A stretch of DNA of 64,000 nt from an uncultured Christensenella sp. (GCA_910577845.1 CAJTNA010000001.1:62001-126000); one strand, 5' to 3'; positions 25,012 through 35,565 are shown, numbered from the stretch's first letter. The notes: generated from the letters alone by a model not told the origin. Made by a program: numbers and translations.

Positions 25012-26262
25012 TTACATTATATCATTTTCATACAATGGAAATTTTTTGCAAAGGTCGCCAACAACCTTAGAAACTTTGCTAATAGCAGTTTCTTTTTCAT
25101 CAACAATATCAGCTATGCAATTACCTATTATAACCATCTCGTCCTCTTTCATCCCCCTAGTAGTAACTGCTGGAGTACCAATTCTTACACCAGAAGTGAT
25201 AAATGGTGATTTTGTATCAAATGGAATAGCGTTTTTATTAACAGTTATATGAGCCTCGTCAAGCAATGCTTCAAGCTCTTTACCAGTAATATTATTATTT
25301 GTCAAATCAAGTAGCATTAAATGGTTATCTGTACCACCGCTCACAAGATTAATACCACGACTTAATAAAACCTCAGCTAATTTTTTTGCATTTTTAACAA
25401 CTTGTTGTTGGTAAGCAATAAACTCCTTACTCATAGCTTCTTTCAATGCAACAGCTTTTGCAGCGATTATATGCTCTAGTGGACCACCTTGAATACCTGG
25501 GAATACTGCTTTATTGATTGCTTTTGCATATTCCTCTTTACACAAAATCAAGCCACCTCTAGGACCTCTTAAAGTTTTGTGAGTTGTAGTAGTAACAATA
25601 TCTGCATATTTAACTGGATTTTCGTGACATCCAGCGGCTACTAGACCTGCAATATGAGCCATATCAACCATAAAAATTGCTCCAACTTTATCAGCAACTT
25701 CACGGAATTTTGCAAAGTCAATAGCTCTTGGATATGCACTTGCACCAGCTAAAATTAGCTTAGGCTTAGTTTCCAAAGCAATTCTTTCCAATTCCTCATA
25801 ATCAATTTTACCAGTATCTTTATTTACACCATAAGGTACAATATTAAAATATTTACCACTTATGTTTACTGGGCTTCCGTGTGATAAATGCCCGCCGTGA
25901 GCTAAATTCATACCCATAACTGTATCACCAGGCTCAAGCACAGCAAAGAATACAGCTAAATTTGCAGATGCTCCGCTATGGGGTTGTACATTTGCACAAT
26001 CAGCACCAAATAGCTTTTTAGCACGCTCTATAGCAATGTTTTCAGCCTCGTCTACATAAACACAACCTCCATAATATCTCTTACCCGGCAACCCCTCAGC
26101 ATACTTATTTGTAAAGTGTGTTCCCGCAGCAGCAAGCACTGTTGGGCTAACAATGTTTTCGCTTGCAATAAGCTCAAGATTGCCTCTTTGCCTATCAAGC
26201 TCTTTAATCATACTTTCGTATAATTCTGGGTCGTTCTTTTTAATAATTGATAAATCCATCAT
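25012..26262 (-). CDS. glyA: Serine hydroxymethyltransferase
   Basis: PLP enzyme that interconverts serine and glycine while charging tetrahydrofolate with a one-carbon unit. 416 aa, full length. TTTTHKTLRGPRGGL contains the PLP-binding Lys; SGASANLAVFFAVL, GHLSHGSPVN and the N-terminal ERQRGNLELIASEN-like segment (DRQRGNLELIASEN) are canonical. Two ATGs open the frame; GAGGT fits either. Last gene of the long array that begins near 40463, 15 bases after tcdA; no clear terminator follows. Confidence 0.97.
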   Translation of the reverse strand: MMDLSIIKKNDPELYESMIKELDRQRGNLELIASENIVSPTVLAAAGTHFTNKYAEGLPGKRYYGGCVYVDEAENIAIERAKKLFGADCANVQPHSGASANLAVFFAVLEPGDTVMGMNLAHGGHLSHGSPVNISGKYFNIVPYGVNKDTGKIDYEELERIALETKPKLILAGASAYPRAIDFAKFREVADKVGAIFMVDMAHIAGLVAAGCHENPVKYADIVTTTTHKTLRGPRGGLILCKEEYAKAINKAVFPGIQGGPLEHIIAAKAVALKEAMSKEFIAYQQQVVKNAKKLAEVLLSRGINLVSGGTDNHLMLLDLTNNNITGKELEALLDEAHITVNKNAIPFDTKSPFITSGVRIGTPAVTTRGMKEDEMVIIGNCIADIVDEKETAISKVSKVVGDLCKKFPLYENDIM

Positions 26263-26277
26263 AATTTTATACCTCTG

Positions 26278-26964
26278 TTAATTATTTTTTAAAAGTTTGT
26301 TTACCACATATCCGCCCAGTTTAATACCAGCAAGTGGTGGCATATATGCGATACTACCTATTACATTGCTATCAGTTTGCAATGGCAGTGTGTTAGATGT
26401 TACTGTGTCTAGCCTTGTTACACCATTATCTTTAAGTAACTTTCGCATTTTTTTTGCAAGTTTATCATTTTGAGTTTTGAATATATCTATAACTACAAAA
26501 TCACTAAGTTGTACTCTATTTCCAGCACCCATAGCACTAATAATATTTAAATTCTTATTTTTGGCAGTTAAAATTAGCAATAATTTATCACTTACGCTAT
26601 CTATTGCGTCTATGACATAATCATAATATCTGTCAAATATTAAATCAGCACTACCGCTATTAAACCGCAAATTTAATGCTCTAACATTTACATTTGGATT
26701 AATATCTTTCATTCTATCTGCCATTACTTGAACTTTTGGTTTGCCAATTGTTGAATGAGTTGCAATGATTTGTCTGTTAATATTAGTGATATCTACTGCA
26801 TCGCCATCGACAATAGTAAAATTGCCAATCCCTGAGCGAGTAAGAATTTCCACTGCATAACCACCAACACCGCCAATACCAACTACAAGTACATTGCAAT
26901 TTTGTAATTTGATTAAGCCGTCATCACCAATAAGCAACTTTGTTCTGTCAAATATATTTTCCAT
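26278..26964 (-). CDS. tcdA: tRNA threonylcarbamoyladenosine dehydratase (ThiF/E1-like)
   Basis: Adenylating enzyme of the E1 superfamily that cyclises t6A37 to ct6A37 in ANN-reading tRNAs. 228 aa. ATP/Rossmann motif VVGIGGVGGYAVE near 27-39, DGDAVDITNINRQ (Asp and Arg that hold ATP), and DAIDSVSDK are as in CsdL/TcdA. The usual MoeB/ThiF CxxC zinc pairs are absent, which fits TcdA rather than ThiF. No separate ribosome site; the start lies four bases after the aspS stop, implying coupling. Confidence 0.9.
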   Translation of the reverse strand: MENIFDRTKLLIGDDGLIKLQNCNVLVVGIGGVGGYAVEILTRSGIGNFTIVDGDAVDITNINRQIIATHSTIGKPKVQVMADRMKDINPNVNVRALNLRFNSGSADLIFDRYYDYVIDAIDSVSDKLLLILTAKNKNLNIISAMGAGNRVQLSDFVVIDIFKTQNDKLAKKMRKLLKDNGVTRLDTVTSNTLPLQTDSNVIGSIAYMPPLAGIKLGGYVVNKLLKNN

Positions 26965-26968
26965 ATAA

Positions 26969-28759
26969 TTAGTTTTTTGGCATTTTTATATCTAAAAATA
27001 GCTCTTTTAATTGCTTATCTTCAACTGGACTTGGTGCTTCTGACATTAAGCAAGACGCATTTTGAACTTTAGGGAAAGCAATAACGTCTTTTATATTATC
27101 AGTACCAGTCACTAGCATTACCAATCTATCTAAGCCGAATGCAAGACCGCCGTGAGGAGGTGCACCATATTTGAATGCGTCTACAAAGAATCCGAACCTA
27201 TTTTTAATATCTTCTTCACTCATACCAAGCAATTTAAACATTTTTTCTTGCATTTTCACATTGTGGATACGGATAGAACCACCGCCAGCCTCTTGACCAT
27301 TAATAACAAAGTCATAAGCGTTTGCTCTAGCCTTGCCAGGGTCTGTTTCAAGTAGTGGAATATCTTCTGCTTTGCAAGATGTAAATGGATGGTGAACTGC
27401 AACAAATCTGCCCTCTTCCTCGTCCCATTCTAGCATTGGGAAATCTGTTACCCAAAGGAAATCGAATTTAGACTTGTCATACAAATTATAAACATCTGCA
27501 ATATGACATCTTAAGCCACCTAAAGTATCAAGCACAAGTTGAGTTTTATCTGCGATAATAAGAATTAAGTCGCCTTGCTCTGCATCCATTGCTTTGTATA
27601 TATTATTCATTTGTTCATCTGTCATAAATTTAGCGAATGAAGATGTTGTACCATCAGCTTTTAGAGCAACCCAAGCTAACCCCTTTACGCCGTAGCCCTT
27701 TACAAATTCAGCAAGTGCATCTATTTGCTTTCTTGTAAGAGTTGCAAGACCTTTAGCATTTATACCTCGCACACTGCCACCATTAGCAAGGGCGTTAGCA
27801 AATACGCTAAACTCAGTCCCCTCAATTGCTTTTGATAAGTCTTTAATCTTTAAATCAAATCTTGTATCTGGCTTATCACTACCATAGTTTTCCATTGCCT
27901 CTGAATATGGAATTTTGCGGAATGAACCAACTTTTAAATCCATACCTAAGCATTGGTTAAATATTTCACAAATTAAGCCCTCTGCAAGTTCCATTACGTC
28001 TTCATCTTTTTCAACATAGCTCATTTCCAAGTCAATTTGAGTAAATTCTGGTTGTCTATTTGCTCTTAAGTCTTCGTCACGGAAACATCTTGCGATTTGA
28101 TAGTATCTGTCAAAACCTGCAATCATTAGCAATTGTTTGAATAATTGTGGTGATTGTGGTAATGCATAAAACTCACCGGGGTGTATACGTGATGGCACTA
28201 AATAGTCTCTTGCACCCTCTGGAGTAGACTTACCTAGGAAAGGTGTTTCAATATCCAAAAAGCCTTTAGAATCTAAATAATCACGTGTTATTTTTGTGAT
28301 TTTATTTCTCATTATAATTATTTTTTGTAGTGATGGACGGCGTAAATCAAGGTATCTGTATTTAAGCCTTGTTACATCGCTGACTTTGGCATCATCACTT
28401 ATAACAAATGGTGCAACTTCTGCTTCATTTAAAATTTTCAAGTCTTGAGCAATAATTTCAATTTCACCAGTAGGAATATTTTTATTAACATTGCTACCTC
28501 TTGAGCGAACAATACCTTTTACGCAAACAACAAATTCGTTACGTAAAGTAGTAGCCTTTTCAAAAATATCCTTAGGTGTGCTATTGTCAAAAGACACTTG
28601 TACAATACCCGCTCTATCTCTTACATCAATAAAAATCAAGTTGCCCAAATTACGATATTTACCAACAAACCCCATACATACAACTTGCTTATCAATATCG
28701 CTTTTTCTGAATTCGCCACATAATTTAGTACGTTTGTATCCACTAATTAATTCAGCCAT
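26969..28759 (-). CDS. aspS: Aspartyl-tRNA synthetase
   Basis: Class II synthetase charging tRNA-Asp. 596 aa of bacterial type: N-terminal OB anticodon-binding domain, catalytic core with motif 2 in FRDEDLRANRQPEFTQIDLE, a GAD insertion domain about 290-420, and motif 3 in GLAFGLDRLVML. Whether it also charges tRNA-Asn cannot be decided because gatCAB is not in the window. The ATG at 28759 is used rather than an in-frame TTG two codons upstream. Two bases after hisS. Confidence 0.97.
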   Translation of the reverse strand: MAELISGYKRTKLCGEFRKSDIDKQVVCMGFVGKYRNLGNLIFIDVRDRAGIVQVSFDNSTPKDIFEKATTLRNEFVVCVKGIVRSRGSNVNKNIPTGEIEIIAQDLKILNEAEVAPFVISDDAKVSDVTRLKYRYLDLRRPSLQKIIIMRNKITKITRDYLDSKGFLDIETPFLGKSTPEGARDYLVPSRIHPGEFYALPQSPQLFKQLLMIAGFDRYYQIARCFRDEDLRANRQPEFTQIDLEMSYVEKDEDVMELAEGLICEIFNQCLGMDLKVGSFRKIPYSEAMENYGSDKPDTRFDLKIKDLSKAIEGTEFSVFANALANGGSVRGINAKGLATLTRKQIDALAEFVKGYGVKGLAWVALKADGTTSSFAKFMTDEQMNNIYKAMDAEQGDLILIIADKTQLVLDTLGGLRCHIADVYNLYDKSKFDFLWVTDFPMLEWDEEEGRFVAVHHPFTSCKAEDIPLLETDPGKARANAYDFVINGQEAGGGSIRIHNVKMQEKMFKLLGMSEEDIKNRFGFFVDAFKYGAPPHGGLAFGLDRLVMLVTGTDNIKDVIAFPKVQNASCLMSEAPSPVEDKQLKELFLDIKMPKN

Positions 28760-28761
28760 AA

Positions 28762-30084
28762 TCAATTACCATCCTTTTTGATTTGTTTATTTATTTCCTC
28801 AGTAATAATATCAACTGCTATATCAATTTTGTATTTTTCTTTGTTAAGAATTGCATTATAATCAAAATTTATAGAGCTGTTTTCCCCAGTTTTCATATTT
28901 TTAATAATTAAAGTGTTGTTATTTATCTCATCTTCACCAATCATAATAACAAAATTTGTACCTAATTTATTGGCATATTTCATTTGTGCTTTTGCACTGC
29001 GATTCATTAAATCTTGTTCAACATTTAAGCCTTTCTCTCTTAAATTTACTGAAAGTTTTAATGCAATGCTTTTTGCTTTGTCACATATAGGTGCGATATA
29101 AATATCAACTTTACTTTCCTCCCCACAAGAAAGACCAAGGTTTTCAAGCAGTAGTATAAGTCTTTCAATACCCATACCAAAACCTACTGCAGGGCAAGAA
29201 TTACCTCCAATTTGCTCAATAAGATTGTTATATCTGCCACCACCACAAATAGTGCCTTGAGAGCCAACATTGTTACTTATAAACTCAAATACAGTCCTAG
29301 TATAATAATCAAGACCACGTACTATTTGAGGATTAATAACATATTCAACACCTAAGTCGTCTAAGCCTTTACAAACTTCTTGGTGATGTGTCTTACAATC
29401 CTCACATAGATAATCAAGTACTTTAGGTGCATTTACAAGTAAGCGTTTGCAATTATCTTCTTTGCAATCAAGTATTCTAAGCGGATTTTTATCAAATCTA
29501 TCACGACAAGTGTTACACAATTTGTCAAAATTATCTTTTAAGAATGATTTTAATATCTCATTATACTTTTTGCGACATTCTGGGCAACCTATACTGTTGA
29601 TATTTAAAGTTATATTTTCAACACCAAGTTTGTCAAAAATGTTTTTGGCAATTGTCATTACCTCAATATCTGCATACGGACTTTCACTGCCAAAATATTC
29701 AATTCCAAACTGGTGATGCTCTCTCAATCTGCCATTTTGCGGTCTTTCATAACGAAAAACAGGAGTAATATAGTACATTTTTGTAGGTTGTGGGTTTGCG
29801 TATAAAGAGTTTTCAATAAATGCTCTCGCAACGCCAGCTGTACCTTCTGGTTTAAGAGTGATGCTACGCCCGCCTTTGTCTATAAATGTATACATTTCTT
29901 TATTAACAATGTCAGTAGTGTCACCTACACCACGCAAAAATAACTCAGTATGCTCAAAAGTCGGGGTTCTAATTTCCTTTACACAAAAATTTTCAGCCAC
30001 GCTTTTTACTACATTTTCAATATAATGCCATTTATAACTTTCATTAGGAATGACATCTTTAGTTCCTTTAGGGATATTTATCAT
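28762..30084 (-). CDS. hisS: Histidyl-tRNA synthetase
   Basis: Class II enzyme charging tRNA-His. 440 aa. Motif 2 region FRYERPQNGRLREHHQFGIE, histidine-specific GLDYYTRTVFEF and motif 3 VGFGMGIERLILLLE are present, with the C-terminal anticodon-binding domain from about 340. A Cys-rich insertion (IGCPECRKKY, CNTCRDR, CKEDNC, CEDCKTH) between about 167 and 240 looks like a zinc-binding element, which is seen in some Firmicute HisRS. AGAGG precedes the ATG. The hisS-aspS pair is conserved. Confidence 0.97.
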   Translation of the reverse strand: MINIPKGTKDVIPNESYKWHYIENVVKSVAENFCVKEIRTPTFEHTELFLRGVGDTTDIVNKEMYTFIDKGGRSITLKPEGTAGVARAFIENSLYANPQPTKMYYITPVFRYERPQNGRLREHHQFGIEYFGSESPYADIEVMTIAKNIFDKLGVENITLNINSIGCPECRKKYNEILKSFLKDNFDKLCNTCRDRFDKNPLRILDCKEDNCKRLLVNAPKVLDYLCEDCKTHHQEVCKGLDDLGVEYVINPQIVRGLDYYTRTVFEFISNNVGSQGTICGGGRYNNLIEQIGGNSCPAVGFGMGIERLILLLENLGLSCGEESKVDIYIAPICDKAKSIALKLSVNLREKGLNVEQDLMNRSAKAQMKYANKLGTNFVIMIGEDEINNNTLIIKNMKTGENSSINFDYNAILNKEKYKIDIAVDIITEEINKQIKKDGN

Positions 30085-30123
30085 ATAATCCTCTTTTATA
30101 TAAACAAATTCAAATTTTAAAGT

Positions 30124-31431
30124 TTATAATATATATTTTTTCAAATTTAATGTTTTAATTGTACTGTCTAGATTTTTAAGTACATAATCTTTATTAATTT
30201 CAATATGCACTACATTATCTAAACCACCAGCTTCAAAAGATATATCTTGCAATAATTTTTCCATAATTGTATGCAATCTTCTTGCACCAATATTCTCATT
30301 ATTTTCATTCTCTGCTGCTGCGATTTTTGCAATTTCTTTAATTGCATCATCATTGAAAGAAATTTCTACATTATCAACTTTTAACAATTCTTGATATTGA
30401 GTTAAAATTGAATTATCTGTAGATTTTAAAATCTCAATAAAATCATTCTCACTCAAATTGTCAAGAGTAACTTTAATTGGGAATCTACCTTGCAATTCTG
30501 GAATTAAATCATCCACGCTTGCAATATGGAAAGCACCAGCCGCAATAAACAAAATGTAATCTGTTTTAACTTGACCATACTTTGTACTTACAGTACTACC
30601 CTCAACAATTGGTAAAATATCTCTTTGAACGCCCTCACGTGATACATCTTGACCATTATTAGCCTTTGCTGCAATTTTATCAATTTCGTCAACAAATATA
30701 ATCCCCTCATTCTCCGCACGTCTGATAGCTTCAGCATTTACACTATCCTCGTCAATAAGTTTATCACTTTCAACTTCCATTAAAACCTTGTAAGCTTCAC
30801 TTACTGCAACTAATTTCTTTTTAGTTTTTTGAGGTAACATACCACCAAAAATATCACCAATACTCATTTCAATACCTGAACCTGGTGCAAGTTGAATATT
30901 TTTTGGTGCAACTGGTATTTCCATTTCCACAACTTCGTCTTTATGTAAACCCTCTTTAAGTTCCTTAAAAAATTTAGCTACCAAATCTTTTTCGCTCATA
31001 TCAGCATACAAAGATGCTTTTGCTACAGCCAATGCTTTTGCTATTTTTTTGTTAACTTTGTCACTTGCTTTTAGCTCAACCTCTTTAACTTTTTCAACCT
31101 TAACAAGCCTTACAGCAACTTCAACCAAGTCCCTAATCATTGACTCAACATCTCTACCTACATAACCAACTTCAGTAAACTTAGTAGCTTCAACTTTAAC
31201 AAAAGGTGCTTTTACTATTTTTGCAAGACGTCTTGCAATTTCTGTTTTACCTACACCAGTAGGTCCTTTCATAATTATATTTTTTGGTGTAATTTCGTCA
31301 CGTAAATGCTCTGGTAATCTATTACGTCTATATCGATTACGCAATGCAACAGCAACAGCCTTTTTAGCTTCATTTTGACCAATAATATATCTATCTAATT
31401 CTTTTACTATCTCTCTTGGTGTAAGTTGCAT
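30124..31431 (-). CDS. hslU: HslU, ATPase subunit of the HslUV protease
   Basis: AAA+ unfoldase forming hexamers on HslV. 435 aa. Walker A KGPTGVGKTEIARRL near 55, then the pore segment EVGYVGRDVESM, a substrate-sensing I-domain about 110-230, Walker B GIIFVDEIDKI and arginine finger region ELQGRFPIKV. C-terminal tail ends LKKYIL, which docks into HslV. Overlaps nothing: one base separates it from hslV. GGAGG is present before its ATG. Confidence 0.97.
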   Translation of the reverse strand: MQLTPREIVKELDRYIIGQNEAKKAVAVALRNRYRRNRLPEHLRDEITPKNIIMKGPTGVGKTEIARRLAKIVKAPFVKVEATKFTEVGYVGRDVESMIRDLVEVAVRLVKVEKVKEVELKASDKVNKKIAKALAVAKASLYADMSEKDLVAKFFKELKEGLHKDEVVEMEIPVAPKNIQLAPGSGIEMSIGDIFGGMLPQKTKKKLVAVSEAYKVLMEVESDKLIDEDSVNAEAIRRAENEGIIFVDEIDKIAAKANNGQDVSREGVQRDILPIVEGSTVSTKYGQVKTDYILFIAAGAFHIASVDDLIPELQGRFPIKVTLDNLSENDFIEILKSTDNSILTQYQELLKVDNVEISFNDDAIKEIAKIAAAENENNENIGARRLHTIMEKLLQDISFEAGGLDNVVHIEINKDYVLKNLDSTIKTLNLKKYIL

Positions 31432-31432
31432 A

Positions 31433-31969
31433 TTAGACTACCTCCACTGTTATATTATCGTTAGTGAATACGCACAATTCACTTGCAATAATTAAAGCTT
31501 TTTTAGCAATTTCCTCTGCTGATAACTTTGTTTCTTTAATCATTGCTCTTGCTGCTGCCAAAGCATAGTTACCACCGCTACCAATAGCACAAACTCCGCC
31601 GTCTGGCTCAATTACATCTCCCTGACCACTTACTATGTACAAATTTTCTTTGTCAGCAACTATCATCATTGCTTCAAGCTTACGTGGCATTTTATCACTA
31701 CGCCAAAGCTCCGCAAGTTCAACGGCTGACCTCATTAGATTACCGCTATACTTGTTTAGCATACTCTCAAATTTTTCGGATAATGAAAAAGCGTCTGCAA
31801 CTGACCCAGCAAAGCCAATAACTACTTTATTGTCAAATATTCTTTTAACTTTTTTAGCTGTTGATTTAAATATTACACTTTCACTCAATGTAACTTGACC
31901 ATCACCAGCAACTGCAATTTTTCCGTCCCTTTGTACGGCACAAATTGTAGTACCCATTAAATTTCCCAT
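31433..31969 (-). CDS. hslV: HslV, peptidase subunit of the HslUV protease
   Basis: Proteasome-like N-terminal-threonine hydrolase, 178 aa. The catalytic Thr is T7 or T8 in MGTTICAVQRDG; GDGQVTL and AGSVADAF (with the catalytic-site Lys in VKRIFDNK) follow. Six residues precede TT, so the active Thr must be exposed by removing a short propeptide; most enterobacterial forms have only Met. AAGGAG fits the first ATG. Pairs with hslU. Confidence 0.96.
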   Translation of the reverse strand: MGNLMGTTICAVQRDGKIAVAGDGQVTLSESVIFKSTAKKVKRIFDNKVVIGFAGSVADAFSLSEKFESMLNKYSGNLMRSAVELAELWRSDKMPRKLEAMMIVADKENLYIVSGQGDVIEPDGGVCAIGSGGNYALAAARAMIKETKLSAEEIAKKALIIASELCVFTNDNITVEVV

Positions 31970-31981
31970 AATAACTCCTTG

Positions 31982-33292
31982 TTATAAAATAAATTCTTTA
32001 TTATATAGCGTAATATCCTCAATTGCTCTAGTATAATACGCAAGTTTACGTTGTTTTTTATCTCGCACTTTGCTATCAAGTGGAGGCAAAATACCAAAAT
32101 TAGCATTCATTGGTTGAAAATCAACATTTTTTGTAGCAATATGCCTTTGCAAACTACCAATAATAGTTGTACAAGGTGCTAAATATTTTTTTGTGTTTTT
32201 AATGTCGGCATCTAAGTTTATTGCACTAATAAGACCGCTCATTATACTTTCAACATACCCTTCAACTCCAGTTATTTGACCAGCAAAATAAACATTTTTT
32301 ACACCATTTAAAGCAAAATAACTATCAAGGTGTTCAGGTGAATTCAAAAAAGTATTTCTATGAATTACACCATATCTTAAAAATTCCACATTTTCTAATC
32401 CTGGCAAAATACTAAAAATACGTTTTTGTTCAGGAAAAGTCAAATTTGTTTGGAAACCGACTAGATTATATGCACTACCTTGTACATTTTCTTTGCGTAA
32501 TTGTACAACTGCATAATACCTTTCACCCGTGTTTGGATTAGTAATTCCTACTGGTTTCATCATTCCGTATCTAATAGTTTCAGCACCACGTTTTGCCATA
32601 ACTTCTATTGGCATACAAGACTCAAAAATCTCACCTTTTTCAAACGAGTGTAAATTTGCAACTTTACCATTTACTAATTCATTATAAAATGCAGTGTATT
32701 GCTCTTTATTCATACCGCAGTTTAGATAATCAGACTGCTCACCTTTATCGTATCTTGTAGCGAAAAATAATTTATTATAATCTAAACTATCTCCGCTTAC
32801 AATAGGTGCAACAGCATCATAAAAATGTAAGTTATCACTATTACCTATCAATTTTGCAATTTCTTTTGCAAAATTATCAGATGTAAGCGGACCAGTTGCA
32901 ATTATTGTAGGGATATTTACATTAATTTCTGTAAATTCATTATCTATTCTTTCAAAATTTTCAAATTTATTGAGTTCTTGCTCAACATATTTTGAAAATT
33001 CTTTTCTATTTACAGCTAACGCACCACCAGACGGAACTTTTGCTTTCTCAGCACATCTAAGTAACAAACAATCTAAGCTGTTAAGTTCCTCTTTTAGCGT
33101 ACCACTAGCAGTAGATTTTTCAATACTTTTTAAACTATTACTACAAACAAGTTCAGCTAAATCGCAAGTTGTGTGACAAGGCGTATTTTTAACTTTTCGC
33201 ATTTCGTACAATTTAACATTGTACCCTCTTTTTAGTAGCTGGTAACAAGCTTCACTCCCAGCTAAACCGCCACCAATTACACGAACTTCCAT
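31982..33292 (-). CDS. trmFO: TrmFO, folate-dependent tRNA uracil-54 methyltransferase
   Basis: FAD protein making ribothymidine-54 in the tRNA T loop with methylenetetrahydrofolate. 436 aa. FAD-binding VIGGGLAGSEACYQL at the N-terminus, LVCSNSLKS (catalytic Cys region), and the C-terminal GQITGVEGYVESIMSGL are typical. AAAGG lies upstream of the ATG. Located between topA and hslV, the standard Firmicute order. Confidence 0.97.
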   Translation of the reverse strand: MEVRVIGGGLAGSEACYQLLKRGYNVKLYEMRKVKNTPCHTTCDLAELVCSNSLKSIEKSTASGTLKEELNSLDCLLLRCAEKAKVPSGGALAVNRKEFSKYVEQELNKFENFERIDNEFTEINVNIPTIIATGPLTSDNFAKEIAKLIGNSDNLHFYDAVAPIVSGDSLDYNKLFFATRYDKGEQSDYLNCGMNKEQYTAFYNELVNGKVANLHSFEKGEIFESCMPIEVMAKRGAETIRYGMMKPVGITNPNTGERYYAVVQLRKENVQGSAYNLVGFQTNLTFPEQKRIFSILPGLENVEFLRYGVIHRNTFLNSPEHLDSYFALNGVKNVYFAGQITGVEGYVESIMSGLISAINLDADIKNTKKYLAPCTTIIGSLQRHIATKNVDFQPMNANFGILPPLDSKVRDKKQRKLAYYTRAIEDITLYNKEFIL

Positions 33293-33306
33293 ATACTTAC
33301 CTTTTA

Positions 33307-35565
33307 TTAGTTTTTACCTTTTTTAATAGGTATAATATTTTTACATTCTGGATAGTTTGGACAAGCATAAAACTCACCATATCTTCCAGTTTTTATTACC
33401 ATTTTTGCACCACACCTATCGCAAATAATATCCTCTTGTGGCACATTTTTTTCAGCAGTTTGTGCAGTGTTTTCATCTTTATTATCAAAATCTTGATGAT
33501 TATAGAAAATCGTATTTTCCGCAACACTTTCATTATTGCTATTTTCACCATTTTGTAAAGCAACTTTCATTCTCTTAACTTCATTAAGTTTTAGAATTTT
33601 ATTGCAATCTGGATATCCACTACAGCCATAGAATTTGCCATATTTACTATTTTTTAGAACCATTGGCTTACCGCAATCTGGACACAAAATTTCCTCAGTA
33701 TCTCCAGCTTCACCATCTGGTTTATCACTATATGGCATAATCTTTTTACAATTAGGATAGTCTGAGCAACCTAGGAATTTGCCGTATTTTCCGTCACGAA
33801 TTACCATAGGTTTGCCACAATCTGGACATTTAATGTCTGTCATAATTGGCTCTATCTTGACTCTTTGACCATCATTTGCCTTTTCAAGATTTTTCAAAAA
33901 TCCTGGATAAAAATCGTTTATTATTTTGTGCCAATCAACTTCACCATCGGCAACAATATCAAGATTACTTTCCATTTCCGCAGTAAATTTAGTATCCATA
34001 ATGTTAGGAAAATATTTGATTAACTGGTCACAAACAATAAAACCAAGCTCTGTAGGTTTCATATATTTGCCTTCCTTTTCAATATACTGCCTTTTGTAAA
34101 TAACGCTAATTATTGAGGCATAAGTTGATGGTCTACCAATTCCATTCTCTTCCATCGCTTTTACGATTGTACTATCTGTATAACGTAATGGCGGTTTTGT
34201 AAATTTTTGCTCTTTAATTAATTCTTTTAAAATTAATTTTTCATTTTCTGTAAAGTTTGGCAGACTATTTGTAATATCGTCCTCGTCCTCATCTTTTTTG
34301 TTGTCATATACTTTTGTAAAACCAGCAAACACCAAAGTTTTACCTTTTAACATATAACCATATTTTTTGTTATTGTATTCACTGATTATATTTACAGCCA
34401 AAGTATTGTACTCAGCATTAACCATTTGTGACGCTAAAAATCTGTCATAAATCAATTTATACAATTTCCATTGGTCATTTTCGATTTTTCCTTTCAAAAA
34501 CTCTGGTGTGTAATCAAGATTGACTGGTCTTATTGCCTCGTGTGCATCTTGAGCATTGCCTTTTGTAGTGTAAACATTAGCTTTTTTAGGATAATATTCC
34601 TCACCAAAATTTGCTATAATAAAGTTTTTAGCCATTGCAACAGCATCATCACTAATTCTTACACTATCGGTACGGATATAAGTTACCAATGCGTGCAAAC
34701 CCTCGCCTTTGATATTAACACCTTCATATAATTGTTGAGCAATTTTCATTACACCACTTGCAGAAAAATTAAGTTTATTTACCGCATCTTGTTGCAAAGT
34801 TGAGGTTGTAAATGGTGGATTAGGTTTGCTAAAGCTTGTTGCACGTTTAACATTACCAACATACCAGTTACCTAATTTTGACTCATTCTCAACAACTTGA
34901 GCATCCTCTTGATTTTTAATTTTTGTCTTTTTGCCATTAATATCATTAAATTGTGATTTGTAAATGGTATTGCCGTCAACAGATATATTGGCAAAAATAT
35001 TCCAATACTCTTCTGGTTTGAAAGCCTCAATCTCTCTTTCCTTGTCACAAATCATACGCAAAGCAACTGATTGAACTCTACCAGCAGAAAGTCCTTTTTG
35101 TATCTTTTTAGATAGAACAGGCGATATCAAATAACCAACTAGTCTATCAAGTACTCTACGTGCTTGTTGAGAATTAACCAAGTTAATATCAATGTCACGT
35201 GGGTTTTCAATTGCTTTATTTACTGCTTTTTTAGTTATTTCGTTAAAAACAATACGAACATTGTCCTCTTCAATACCTAAAATGTCCTTTAAATGCCAAG
35301 ATATAGCTTCCCCTTCACGGTCGGGGTCGGTTGCTAAATAAATTTTTTCGCAATTTTTAATTTCTTTTTTTAATTGTTTTATTGTGCTTTCCTTTTGAGG
35401 ATATACTTCGTATTCTGGTTCAAAGTTTCTGTGAACATTTACACCTAGTTTATCCGCTGGTAAATCACGCACGTGACCACCAGATGCCAACACTTTATAC
35501 CCCGAACCTAAATACTTGCATATTGTTTTTGCTTTTGAAGGTGACTCAACAATAACTAAATCCAT
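33307..35565 (-). CDS. topA: DNA topoisomerase I
   Basis: Type IA enzyme that relaxes negative supercoils. 752 aa. Toprim domain at the start (LVIVESPSKAKTI, DPDREGEAI), catalytic Tyr in TYIRTDSVRIS near 300, and three C4 zinc fingers near the C-terminus, each of the form CPxCGxxM...GxFxxCxxYPxC (about 592, 632 and 716). An acidic, Asn-rich linker separates fingers two and three. AAGGAG precedes the ATG. Confidence 0.98.
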   Translation of the reverse strand: MDLVIVESPSKAKTICKYLGSGYKVLASGGHVRDLPADKLGVNVHRNFEPEYEVYPQKESTIKQLKKEIKNCEKIYLATDPDREGEAISWHLKDILGIEEDNVRIVFNEITKKAVNKAIENPRDIDINLVNSQQARRVLDRLVGYLISPVLSKKIQKGLSAGRVQSVALRMICDKEREIEAFKPEEYWNIFANISVDGNTIYKSQFNDINGKKTKIKNQEDAQVVENESKLGNWYVGNVKRATSFSKPNPPFTTSTLQQDAVNKLNFSASGVMKIAQQLYEGVNIKGEGLHALVTYIRTDSVRISDDAVAMAKNFIIANFGEEYYPKKANVYTTKGNAQDAHEAIRPVNLDYTPEFLKGKIENDQWKLYKLIYDRFLASQMVNAEYNTLAVNIISEYNNKKYGYMLKGKTLVFAGFTKVYDNKKDEDEDDITNSLPNFTENEKLILKELIKEQKFTKPPLRYTDSTIVKAMEENGIGRPSTYASIISVIYKRQYIEKEGKYMKPTELGFIVCDQLIKYFPNIMDTKFTAEMESNLDIVADGEVDWHKIINDFYPGFLKNLEKANDGQRVKIEPIMTDIKCPDCGKPMVIRDGKYGKFLGCSDYPNCKKIMPYSDKPDGEAGDTEEILCPDCGKPMVLKNSKYGKFYGCSGYPDCNKILKLNEVKRMKVALQNGENSNNESVAENTIFYNHQDFDNKDENTAQTAEKNVPQEDIICDRCGAKMVIKTGRYGEFYACPNYPECKNIIPIKKGKN

